A stretch of 64,000 nt of DNA, taken from contig NZ_JAUFQQ010000003.1 in the NCBI RefSeq assembly GCF_030409845.1, positions 1,984,001 through 2,048,000 of the forward strand, read 5' to 3'. The position numbers and the translations under genes are program-made. This document shows positions 16,401 through 24,421 of the stretch, piece by piece. How positions within the stretch are numbered: the first letter of the stretch is position 1; each line of letters starts with the position of its first letter. Source of the stretch: Flavobacterium branchiarum. Its GTDB lineage: Bacteria > Bacteroidota > Bacteroidia > Flavobacteriales > Flavobacteriaceae. The notes under the pieces were generated by a model. That model had not been told where the DNA came from and did not search any database. It saw nothing but the letters and a program-made list of their open reading frames with translations.

Positions 16401-17405
16401 ATGAAGACCATTGGTGGTACAGTAGACAAATTCTTAAACAATTTCGGTATGGAAAATATTATGGAAAAGATTGATAAGGATCTTTTGAAAGCTATTTTGG
16501 AGAGCCCTTTTAACCAAATAGATTATGAAAATTTATTGGAGAATGATCCTGTAAAAATTAGAAAGGAAGAAATGTTAGTAGCATTAAAAGAAGAACCACT
16601 TGTTATTCCTGAGCAAGTTCATGTAGAGGATATTGAGATTCCTTCTTCTGATTTATCAAGAAAAATTAGATTGCGAACATACAAGCCAAAAGGAAAACAA
16701 AATTTACCTGTATTGCTGTATTTTCACGGAGGCGCTTTTATATATGGTACACCCGAACAATACGATTTTATATTCTTTCGGTTAGTTCAGGATATGGAGC
16801 TATTAATTGTTTCTGTTGATTATCGTTTGGCACCAGAACATCCTTTCCCTGCAGCTATTGAAGATGGATACGATGCCTTATTGTGGCTATCAAAACATGT
16901 TAATCAAATAGGGGGAAATAACAATACTATTTTGATAGGAGGGAGTAGTGCCGGAGGAACAATTGCTGCATCGATTACACATTTGGCTAGAGATAAAAAA
17001 GAAGTAGCAATAAGACATCAGTATTTATTATATCCTCCTATGAGTTCTCTTTTAGAGACATCTTCTATGAATGAATTAGCAAATGCTCCTATGCAAACTA
17101 AAAATGCAGCTAAATGGATGTGGAAGCATTATTTACAGGATAATATAACAGAACCACCAAAATATGCGGTTCCCTTATTAGAAGAAAATTGCAGTAATTT
17201 ACCCAATGCAACTATTATAGTGTGTGAGTTAGATCCGTTGAAAGATGAAGCAAAAATGTATGGCCAAAAATTGAAAGATGCTGGTATTGCTGTTAATCTA
17301 GTAGAAATAAAAGGTGCTGTTCATGCTTTTGATTTCTTTCCAAGCTTAGCTTCAGATACATTTTACAACCAGCAAATTAAATTATTAAAACAAATTTTAA
17401 ATTAA
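16401..17405 (+). CDS. alpha/beta hydrolase, family IV (HSL-like) esterase
   Basis: This 334-aa protein has the family IV signature: HGGAF at 109-113 (usually HGGG), then YRLAPEHPFPAA, the nucleophile elbow GSSAGG with S183, the acid D278 (CELDPLKDE) and the base H308 (AVHAFDFF). It hydrolyses small esters in the cytoplasm. Other possible starts at internal methionines (residues 17 and 21) would remove only a poorly conserved tail. It is separated by 5 nt from a flavodoxin-fold oxidoreductase and faces an AraC regulator, so the pair is likely an inducible detoxification or xenobiotic unit. Confidence 0.88.
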   Translation: MKTIGGTVDKFLNNFGMENIMEKIDKDLLKAILESPFNQIDYENLLENDPVKIRKEEMLVALKEEPLVIPEQVHVEDIEIPSSDLSRKIRLRTYKPKGKQNLPVLLYFHGGAFIYGTPEQYDFIFFRLVQDMELLIVSVDYRLAPEHPFPAAIEDGYDALLWLSKHVNQIGGNNNTILIGGSSAGGTIAASITHLARDKKEVAIRHQYLLYPPMSSLLETSSMNELANAPMQTKNAAKWMWKHYLQDNITEPPKYAVPLLEENCSNLPNATIIVCELDPLKDEAKMYGQKLKDAGIAVNLVEIKGAVHAFDFFPSLASDTFYNQQIKLLKQILN

Positions 17406-17410
17406 GAAAA

Positions 17411-18004
17411 ATGCAAAAGATAGTTGTCATTAACGGTCATCCAGATGAAAATAGTTTTAACTGTGTTATCGCACATTCTTATATGAAATCAGCATTAGAA
17501 GTTGGTTCAGAAGTACGGTATGTCGCTATTGGAGAGTTAGATTTCAATCCTAATTTACAGTTTGGATACAAGCAAAGAATGGAATTAGAACCCGATTTAG
17601 TAAAAGCATTAGATGATATCAAATGGGCTTCACATCAGGTTTGGATACATCCTTTATGGTGGCTTGGAATGCCAGCAATTATGAAAGGTTTTTTTGATAG
17701 GGCATTTCTTCCAGGAATTACTTTTAAAAGTAACAAAGGATATAAGAGTGAAGGGCTATTAAATAACAAAACGGGAAGGATTATTACAACAGCCGGTGAT
17801 TTATCAGAAACTGATTATGAGTCTATATATAAATCAAGTGGACTCGTTCAGTTAAAAAATGGCATTCTGGAATATTGTGGAGTTTCATCTATTCAGACTA
17901 ATTTTATTGGGCCTATTTATGAACTGGACGAAAGTGATATAAATGAGTGGATAGAAAAAATAGAGGATTTTGCTAGGATAGATTCAGTAACAGAACAATT
18001 TTAG
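17411..18004 (+). CDS. NAD(P)H oxidoreductase, flavodoxin fold (quinone-reductase-like)
   Basis: This 197-aa protein has the flavodoxin_2 fold: VVINGHPDENSFN (FMN phosphate loop, residues 4-16), the WIHPLWWLGMPAIMKGFFDR block around 78-97 that is diagnostic for the MdaB/KefF/NQO1 group, and the TTAGDLSE loop. It reduces quinones or similar electrophiles with NAD(P)H and FMN. It is cotranscribed with the esterase (5-nt gap). In another frame just past its stop there is a further coding-like tail of about 25 codons (18004-18081), noted as a finding. Confidence 0.88.
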   Translation: MQKIVVINGHPDENSFNCVIAHSYMKSALEVGSEVRYVAIGELDFNPNLQFGYKQRMELEPDLVKALDDIKWASHQVWIHPLWWLGMPAIMKGFFDRAFLPGITFKSNKGYKSEGLLNNKTGRIITTAGDLSETDYESIYKSSGLVQLKNGILEYCGVSSIQTNFIGPIYELDESDINEWIEKIEDFARIDSVTEQF

Positions 18005-18090
18005 ATGAGCTTAAATCTTGGCGAAGTTTTGAAGATTGGATTCTAAATGTTGTAAAAACTAAAGGTGAAGAATCTTTATAGATTTTATAT

Positions 18091-18123
18091 AAAAAACGAG
18101 GTGCCAATGGCACCTCGTTTTTT
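18091..18123. terminator. bidirectional terminator between convergent genes
   Basis: A perfect 15-bp stem (18091-18105 with 18109-18123, loop aat) has A6 on one side and T6 on the other, so it works for the oxidoreductase operon and for the leftward SusD-like gene. Confidence 0.9.
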
Positions 18124-18131
18124 AGCATATT

Positions 18132-19409
18132 CTATATCTCAGGATCAGCTGGAGTATTAGGGTTATTATTTCTTTCAGAATCAGGATAAGGGTACCAGTT
18201 ACGGTTTCTTTCGGCACTAGTAGTTCCGGCGGCAGGGCGGTCAAATCTTCTGCTGTCTTCCAACTTTAAACTTGACATATACATTTCGATACAACGGTTT
18301 CTGTAAATCTCGGTTAAAATACTTGTCTTGGTAGCAGCTCCAGAGTAGGGAGTTAAATTAGCACCAATTCCATAAGCATCATTAGGTGCTGTTTTAGTCA
18401 AAACTTTATTTAATTCTATAATTGCTTGTGGCAAATTATCTTTTCGAGCATATGATTCGGCTAAAATTAGCATCATTTCACCAGGCAAGTAAACAGGTAT
18501 TGATTTGGTATTAGAATCAAAAAAGCCAGTTGCCGTTGTAGGGTTTGAACCTGGTTTTATATAAAAATTTAATCTCCCATCAGAACTTGTAGGAGCTAAA
18601 TCTGTTGGTAAGCCCAGCGTTAAATCTACAGGCTGAAACACATTATTAGTCGTTATTGAAATATAAGCAATTGGATTAGTACTAATTTGATCGTAGGTAA
18701 ATACCGACTTAGAAGCTAGATCAACCAAACCAGCGTATTTAATAGCGTTGTCATAGTCACCCATCATTAAATAGGTTCTTGCAAAAAGTGCATTGACAGT
18801 ATTTTTATAATTTATACCACCTGTTAAATCTGTAAAACCAGTTGCTTTGTCTAGTAAAGGCTCTGTTGTTTTTAAGATTTTAATGACTTCATTTAAAACT
18901 TCTGCTCTAGAATTGAAAGTGGCACTTTTCTCTGTTTTTAGCGGCACACTTTGAAAGTATTGTACAATAGTATTAAGAGCTAATGCTTTAAAAACTGAGG
19001 CATGTACCAAAACACTTACTCTTTCAGTTTCTGAAGTTAAAATATCAACGTGGTCTATTACTTTTTGAGATTCAGATTTAATTATAAGACATTGTGACCA
19101 TAGATTATTTACTACCAAATTTTTAGTTGAGAGTATTCCACCACCAACAGAAAGTTCGCCTTCGTCAACATTTCCAGCATTTAGTAATCGTAGTTCTTTT
19201 GTAGTAAGTCCATTACCTGCAATAGTATTGTAAACAGGACTCAATCTGTCAACAGTCCAAAGTAGTTGTAATCCATTTGCAGCTCCAATGACACCACCTC
19301 TGCTTTTAAATACCATTTCTTCAGATGGTTTGGTTGGGTCTAAATAATCTTCGTTGCAGCTTGTTAAAAGTAGCGTTAGGGCTACTATTGGGATGAATAT
19401 TTTTTTCAT
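18132..19409 (-). CDS. SusD/RagB family nutrient-binding lipoprotein
   Basis: This 425-aa protein has a lipoprotein signal with lipobox LLLTSC (C18) and the SusD N-terminal motif NEDYLDPTKPSEEMVFKSRG. TPR-like helices follow, and the C-terminal RNRCIEMYMSSLKLEDSRRF block and a final NRNWYPYPDSE are typical of SusD. It is anchored in the outer membrane and lids the SusC channel, binding a sugar or peptide. The length is slightly short of the family mean. It starts 15 nt after the SusC stop, so the two are one operon. No glycoside hydrolase or protease accompanies it here. Confidence 0.92.
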   Translation of the reverse strand: MKKIFIPIVALTLLLTSCNEDYLDPTKPSEEMVFKSRGGVIGAANGLQLLWTVDRLSPVYNTIAGNGLTTKELRLLNAGNVDEGELSVGGGILSTKNLVVNNLWSQCLIIKSESQKVIDHVDILTSETERVSVLVHASVFKALALNTIVQYFQSVPLKTEKSATFNSRAEVLNEVIKILKTTEPLLDKATGFTDLTGGINYKNTVNALFARTYLMMGDYDNAIKYAGLVDLASKSVFTYDQISTNPIAYISITTNNVFQPVDLTLGLPTDLAPTSSDGRLNFYIKPGSNPTTATGFFDSNTKSIPVYLPGEMMLILAESYARKDNLPQAIIELNKVLTKTAPNDAYGIGANLTPYSGAATKTSILTEIYRNRCIEMYMSSLKLEDSRRFDRPAAGTTSAERNRNWYPYPDSERNNNPNTPADPEI

Positions 19410-19424
19410 GATGTTTTTTTTAAA

Positions 19425-22400
19425 TTAAAATTGAAATTTTACAGTCAATGAGTAAGAACTAGGAATTGGTACTGTTCCAAAATTGTATTTCGCAACCGAA
19501 GATTGTCCGCCAGAATTTGTTTCTGGATCGAAACTTGTAAATTTATCCCATGAAATTAGGTTTCTACCACTTGCAGTAATAGTTAAATCATCAAAGAATT
19601 TGTTTATTTTTCCGAATGAATAATTTAAAGAAATTTCTCTTAGTTTTAAGTAACTACCGTCAACCACTCTAAATTCTTCAATATTATAAACTGACCAAAT
19701 ATACCCACGAGGTAATTCTCCGTTAAGTTCCTGAGCAACCAATGTTCCTGATCCAACTCCTTGACGAGTTCTGTAATCTGCATCAAAAACATCTACTCCT
19801 TGAACGCCATCAAATAATATAGATAAACCAAATTTTTTGTAATTTAAATTAGCTCCAAATGAAATGATATAATCAGGATTTGGATTTCCAATTTGTTTAT
19901 TCAAAACGGATCCTGATGGCTGTCCAGAAGTTCTTTCAGAGACCCCTGTAATTGGATTTCCTCTTTCGGTTTGAGGATATCCATCTGGAGTTAGTAATAA
20001 ACTTCCATCAGGATTTCTTGCAAAATAAGTTCCGTAGAAAATTCCAACTGGTTTGTCCATTTCAACAAAAACTGGTGCTCCTGCCAAATTGCTATCCAAT
20101 TTAAAGCGTGTTTGTGGTAATCCTGTTACTTTATTTCTGTTGCTACTGTAATTTACAAATGCGTCTAGATGTAGATTTTCTTTTTTGATTATATCATATT
20201 TAATGTTTACTTCAAATCCTTTATTATTCATTTGTCCAATGTTTTTGATTGTGTTAGTTGCACCTTCAGAAGCAGCTAATTGAACAGGTAATAGTAAATC
20301 ATCAATATCGGCATTGTAATAACTAAACGATAAGTTTAAGCGATCTTTTATAAAACCAAAATCTCCTCCAATTTCATACGTAACACTTTGCTCTGGTTTT
20401 AAATCTAAATTTCCTTGTTTGAATCCTTCAATAGAAAAAGCACTATTTCCTAAAAGTGTACCTGTAGAATAATTAGTAAAACGCGCATAAGGCTTAATTG
20501 CTGTTAAACTTCCTGATTTTCCCCATGAACCTCTAAATCTAACTGAACTGACAACAGTCTGAATATTCTCCATAAACTTTTCGTCAGATAGAACATAACT
20601 AAAACTTGCTTTTGGATAAAACTGAGATCTGTTAGCACTAGAAAAAATAGTCGAAGAGTCTTGTCTTCCTGCTAACGTAATATATAATTTGTCTTTATAA
20701 CCAAAGGTTTCTTGTAGATAATATCCCCATAGATTATATTTTGACTGACTAGAACTCGGTGAGCCAGGTATTAGGGTATTAAAAGCATTTATGGTTTCAA
20801 TAAATGGTTTTAAATTACGGCCTTCAACAGCTGCAAAATTATCTCGATAGGTTTGTATGTTGTAACCTCCATAAGTAGTTGCTTTCCATTGCTCATTGAT
20901 ATTCCAAACATATTTTAAATTCAAATCATTATTAAATTGTACTACTCTGTTGGTGGCTTCAGATACATAACCATCATTGTAATAGCCCGGATTAACGATA
21001 TAAGGATACCTCGGGATATATACGTTTCCTCTTTGGTTATAATTATCAATACCAAAAATTAGATCGGCATTGAAGTTTTTAAAAGGCACGTAGTTTAATT
21101 GTAAGTCTGAGATAATACGATCTGTATTTTGTTTGATTTTGAAGGTTTCTATAATAGAAAGTGGATTAATTCTATTAGGATCAACGGCTAATAAATTGCC
21201 ATTTACATCTCTTTGACTAATGTTATAGATATTGTTGGTAATATTTATTGAATTTATTGGACTCCAAAAAACGTTTCCATCAGGTTTTTCATTCGAGCTT
21301 GAATTAACATAATTTAATCCAACCGTAGCTGATAGTTTTGAATTAAAATCATGTTTTAATCTAACTTTAGCGCCAGTTCTTTTAAAATCTGTATTTTTTA
21401 TAATTCCTTCGTTTACCAAATGTCCAAGCGAAGCAAAATATTTTGTTTTCTCATCACCACCTTGCATAGAAAAGTAAGTGTCAGTTCCAATTCCTGTAGT
21501 AAAAATATCATCTTGATAATCATATCGTTCTACGCCAAAAGTTCTTGTTTCAAGATTTCTACCTAACACAGTTACAGTAGTCGGACTTGCAGGATTTCCT
21601 TGTATAGGAAATAGAGCAGGAGAGGTGCTAACAAACTGTTTGTCGGATCTATTAAGATCTAATTTTTTTCTAATTTGATTAGACGTTACACTGGTTGAAA
21701 ACGTATATCTGGTTTCGCCCGCAACTCCTTTTTTGGTTGTAATTAAAACTACTCCGTTTGCCGCTCTTGATCCATAAATCGCTGCTGCTGCTCCACCATT
21801 CAACACTTCAATGCTTTGTATGTCGTTAGGGTTTATATCAGATGATCTATTTTGACCAATTTGCATATTAGAGTTTCCCGTCGTTACATTTAAGTTGGTT
21901 ACATTGGTTGTGGCATTGTTTAAAACGACTCCATCAATAACATACAACGGATCTGATGAACCTAATATAGACGAAGTTCCTCTAAGTTTAATACTGAATC
22001 CTCCTGCAGGATCTCCTGAATTTTGAGAAACTTGAGCACCGGCTATTTTACCCTGCAATGCAGTTGAAAGTCCTCCTGGTTGCGCTTTTACTAAGTCTTC
22101 TCCTTTTAGACTCGTAACTGCATTTCCTAACTCTTTACGCGTTGCGCGGACCGTAGATCCCAATACAACCACTTCTGAAAGTGCATTGAGTTCTTCTGTC
22201 ATTTTAAGATTAACAGTAGTTGTTCCTGATAAAATTCTGACTTTTTTAGATGTAAACCCAACATAAGTAAAAAGTAATGTTTCATTTTCGTTGACTAGGA
22301 TGCTATATTTTCCATCCAAATCAGTTACAGTACTTTTTGTACTTCCTTCAATCAAGACCGATACTCCAGGTAGAGTTAAACCGTCTGTTTGGCTTGTAAC

Positions 22401-22484
22401 TATTCCGGTTACAGTTTTTGTTTGTGCAAAGAGAGTTTGCATAAACATAATAGTTCCAAATAAAATAAATAATTGTTTTCCCAT
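19425..22484 (-). CDS. SusC/RagA family TonB-linked outer-membrane transporter
   Basis: This 1019-aa protein has a signal peptide (to LFAQ), a CarboxypepD_reg-like domain (about 25-105), a plug domain with LRGTSSILGSSDPLYVIDG and NGGAAAAIYGSRAANGVVLI, and a long barrel that ends YSLTVKFQF. SusC proteins import oligosaccharides or peptides through the outer membrane with TonB energy. It is first in an operon with the SusD-like lipoprotein. Upstream, the motif TGCAGAAnAATGC occurs twice. No sigma/anti-sigma pair is nearby. Confidence 0.93.
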   Translation of the reverse strand: MGKQLFILFGTIMFMQTLFAQTKTVTGIVTSQTDGLTLPGVSVLIEGSTKSTVTDLDGKYSILVNENETLLFTYVGFTSKKVRILSGTTTVNLKMTEELNALSEVVVLGSTVRATRKELGNAVTSLKGEDLVKAQPGGLSTALQGKIAGAQVSQNSGDPAGGFSIKLRGTSSILGSSDPLYVIDGVVLNNATTNVTNLNVTTGNSNMQIGQNRSSDINPNDIQSIEVLNGGAAAAIYGSRAANGVVLITTKKGVAGETRYTFSTSVTSNQIRKKLDLNRSDKQFVSTSPALFPIQGNPASPTTVTVLGRNLETRTFGVERYDYQDDIFTTGIGTDTYFSMQGGDEKTKYFASLGHLVNEGIIKNTDFKRTGAKVRLKHDFNSKLSATVGLNYVNSSSNEKPDGNVFWSPINSINITNNIYNISQRDVNGNLLAVDPNRINPLSIIETFKIKQNTDRIISDLQLNYVPFKNFNADLIFGIDNYNQRGNVYIPRYPYIVNPGYYNDGYVSEATNRVVQFNNDLNLKYVWNINEQWKATTYGGYNIQTYRDNFAAVEGRNLKPFIETINAFNTLIPGSPSSSQSKYNLWGYYLQETFGYKDKLYITLAGRQDSSTIFSSANRSQFYPKASFSYVLSDEKFMENIQTVVSSVRFRGSWGKSGSLTAIKPYARFTNYSTGTLLGNSAFSIEGFKQGNLDLKPEQSVTYEIGGDFGFIKDRLNLSFSYYNADIDDLLLPVQLAASEGATNTIKNIGQMNNKGFEVNIKYDIIKKENLHLDAFVNYSSNRNKVTGLPQTRFKLDSNLAGAPVFVEMDKPVGIFYGTYFARNPDGSLLLTPDGYPQTERGNPITGVSERTSGQPSGSVLNKQIGNPNPDYIISFGANLNYKKFGLSILFDGVQGVDVFDADYRTRQGVGSGTLVAQELNGELPRGYIWSVYNIEEFRVVDGSYLKLREISLNYSFGKINKFFDDLTITASGRNLISWDKFTSFDPETNSGGQSSVAKYNFGTVPIPSSYSLTVKFQF

Positions 22485-22581
22485 TTTAAAATATTTGTTT
22501 GGTTATTTAAAATGGAAATGTACGAATTTTGTATAAATAATTTTTGTTTGTGCAATTAATATCTAAATTTAATTTACATCA

Positions 22582-22666
22582 TGCAGAATAATGCGTAAAT
22601 AATCACATTAAGCCACAATTATGTGTATAAACTTAATTTATTTAATTCATTACTGCAGAAAAATGC
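22582..22666. promoter_or_regulatory. repeated TGCAGAAWAATGC motifs upstream of susC-like gene
   Basis: The 13-mers tgcagaataatgc (22582-22594) and tgcagaaaaatgc (22654-22666) are direct repeats 72 nt apart in the 360-nt gap, one with a TGCA-N6-TGCA dyad. They lie 100-180 nt upstream of the SusC start and could be operators. No regulator is adjacent. Confidence 0.35.
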
Positions 22667-22845
22667 ATTTTATTTAATGAAGAAGCAAAACTTTAAAAGT
22701 ATATTTTAAAATTATGAAGATTTTAGCTAGTAAATGATTGATTTAGTCGTAAACTTCCCGATAAATTACAGTTTCAAAACTATTTGTAATAAGAAAAACA
22801 TTTTTATTTAGCATAATTAGACATGTCAGTTTTATTAATGAAAAC

Positions 22846-23478
22846 CTAAGGCATCATTTCTTTTGCAACTGTTATAAATGCATCTGTATAATGGTGGCCT
22901 CCGTCAAGATATATAATTTTAGTATTTTCTTTTGAAATCTCTTTAATCGGAAGATCATCTTCCTCTTTGCCAAAAAAGCAAACTGGATGAATAGCACTGA
23001 TTTTATTAATTTCATTAGGTACCGAAAATCCTGCTGATGTATTGTCTATATCCAAAAGTTCGGATACATGAACTTCAAAATCTGTTTCTTTAGATGGCGA
23101 TAACAAGCCAATTCCTGCAATATTTTTTTTAAATTTATCAGGAATTCGATTGTATACAAAAGGAACAATATCTGCCCCGAATGAATAACCAACAAATAGT
23201 ATTTTTTCTTTTTTCCATTCTTCACTATACGTTTCCATAACCCGAAGCACATCAATTGTAGTTTCTTCAGGACTTTTTTTCTGCCAAAAATATTTTAATG
23301 CATCTAGACCAATTACAGGTGCTCCTTTTAATGCGAATGCACTAGCCATTTGTTGGTCAAAATCAGTCCATCCGCCATCGCCAGAAATGAATACAACCAT
23401 ATAAGGACTTGTTTTATCTTTGGTTGGAGTAGTGATATGCAGTGGTAGATTGAGTTTTTTTGTGACATCATCCGGCAT
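22846..23478 (-). CDS. VirJ-like serine hydrolase domain, C-terminal part of AcvB-like gene
   Basis: This 210-aa ORF begins with an ATG immediately after an in-frame TAA. It is the VirJ domain: VVFISGDGGWTDFDQQMA near residues 28-45, the nucleophile GYSFGAD (about 97-103), and the C-terminal base in DGGHHYTDA. AcvB/VirJ proteins of Agrobacterium hydrolyse lysyl-phosphatidylglycerol in the periplasm. By itself this ORF lacks an export signal, so if it is translated separately it would remain cytoplasmic. That supports its being the second half of a longer exported protein. Confidence 0.6.
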   Translation of the reverse strand: MPDDVTKKLNLPLHITTPTKDKTSPYMVVFISGDGGWTDFDQQMASAFALKGAPVIGLDALKYFWQKKSPEETTIDVLRVMETYSEEWKKEKILFVGYSFGADIVPFVYNRIPDKFKKNIAGIGLLSPSKETDFEVHVSELLDIDNTSAGFSVPNEINKISAIHPVCFFGKEEDDLPIKEISKENTKIIYLDGGHHYTDAFITVAKEMMP

Positions 23479-23931
23479 TTAGGCCTCTTTTTCTACAGTG
23501 ATATTATTATAGACTTGCAGGAGTTGTGGCAACCAATTTTTTTCTTGACCATAACCATGTCCTACTTTAGGAAGGGAAACGACCTGCACATTAGAAACGT
23601 TTTTAAGAAAAGAGACCGTTTTTGCGTAATTACATACTTGATCATTTTGACCTTGTAAGGAAATAAAAGGTGTTTTAAGGACTTCTGCTGGTCCTAAATC
23701 ATAGCCTTTGCCATTTTGAAGCTTTATAGAAGTAAATTTCCCAGAACCTGCGCACAAGGGTTTATCAATATTTATATCTGGACAAAATCCTAATGCAATA
23801 CCAGCTTTAAAAGTGTTTTGAGGTGCTTGGGCGACTAAACCATAAACTAAGGTTGCTCCAGAAGAATACCCCAAAAGAATAGGAATAGTGTATGTTTGAA
23901 ATTTTAATTTTTTTTGAACAAATTGGCTCAT
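23479..23931 (-). CDS. AcvB-like N-terminal hydrolase domain, main part (frame-shifted fragment)
   Basis: This 150-aa open frame covers the larger part of the first domain: nucleophile GYSSGATLVYG (about 21-31), ISLQGQNDQVCNYAKT with the acid, and the base in LPKVGHGYG. The ATG at 23931 is probably not the true start, because coding-like sequence in the same frame extends upstream to the poly-A tract (LYPAADFER). The fragment has no signal peptide. It is in frame with the downstream VirJ domain, separated only by one TAA. Confidence 0.5.
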   Translation of the reverse strand: MSQFVQKKLKFQTYTIPILLGYSSGATLVYGLVAQAPQNTFKAGIALGFCPDINIDKPLCAGSGKFTSIKLQNGKGYDLGPAEVLKTPFISLQGQNDQVCNYAKTVSFLKNVSNVQVVSLPKVGHGYGQEKNWLPQLLQVYNNITVEKEA

Positions 23932-23935
23932 TCGT

Positions 23936-24295
23936 TCAAAGTCTGCAGCAGGGTAGAGGCATGCTGATTTTTTTTTTTTTCATGCTCTTAAATACCTGAC
24001 GAATATCAACACCTATAAGTAATGTATTTTCATTTTTTAGATGAAGTGCAATACCTTCGATGCCACTATTCCAACCTCCATCACCCGAAATACAAATAAT
24101 TACATTACTTACAGTTTTTGTTGGCTTATAAAGTGTTAGATAACCAAAACCGCTATAAGCTAATCTGTCTTTTTGTGTTGCAAAAACAGCTTCTTGAAAG
24201 CATATTAATACGAGTAAAGTAACTAATATCTGAACTGATTTAACTGTTTTAAATTTTTGTAGCATCATATGATTAAGTTTAAAGATTTGAATCAT
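23936..24295 (-). CDS. AcvB-like N-terminus with signal peptide (frame-shifted fragment)
   Basis: This 119-aa ORF starts with an export signal (internal start at residue 10 likely; VQILVTLLVLICFQEAVFA) and the first strand of the hydrolase domain, TVSNVIICISGDGGWNSG. After KSMKKKK it runs through a 13-A tract and ends 11 codons later in a meaningless tail (ISMPLPCCRL). The intact parent frame resumes after removing one A. It is not functional unless the frame is restored by slippage. Confidence 0.5.
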   Translation of the reverse strand: MIQIFKLNHMMLQKFKTVKSVQILVTLLVLICFQEAVFATQKDRLAYSGFGYLTLYKPTKTVSNVIICISGDGGWNSGIEGIALHLKNENTLLIGVDIRQVFKSMKKKKISMPLPCCRL

Positions 24296-24421
24296 AAAAA
24301 GTTGATTTATAACTACATAAAGGTATGTTTTTCTGAAATAGAAAATAAATTAATTTAAGCTTGTTGCTAATGAGAGTGCAAATTATTTATAAGGAGTTAC
24401 AAAGAATAAATTAGGCAGTTA

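Larger units (their letters stand above)
22846..24295 (-). pseudogene. AcvB/VirJ-type protein gene broken by a frameshift and an in-frame stop
   Basis: Three consecutive leftward ORFs join into one AcvB-like protein of about 480 codons. The first (24295-23936) leaves the frame at a run of 13 A on the coding strand (23968-23980). With 12 A the frame would continue into SACLYPAADFERMSQFVQ, the expected sequence. The second (to 23479) ends in a TAA that is in frame with the ATG of the third at 23478. The two VirJ-like domains each keep a nucleophile (GYSSGA and GYSFGAD). Sequencing error, phase variation or true decay are all possible; two separate lesions favour decay. Confidence 0.65.
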
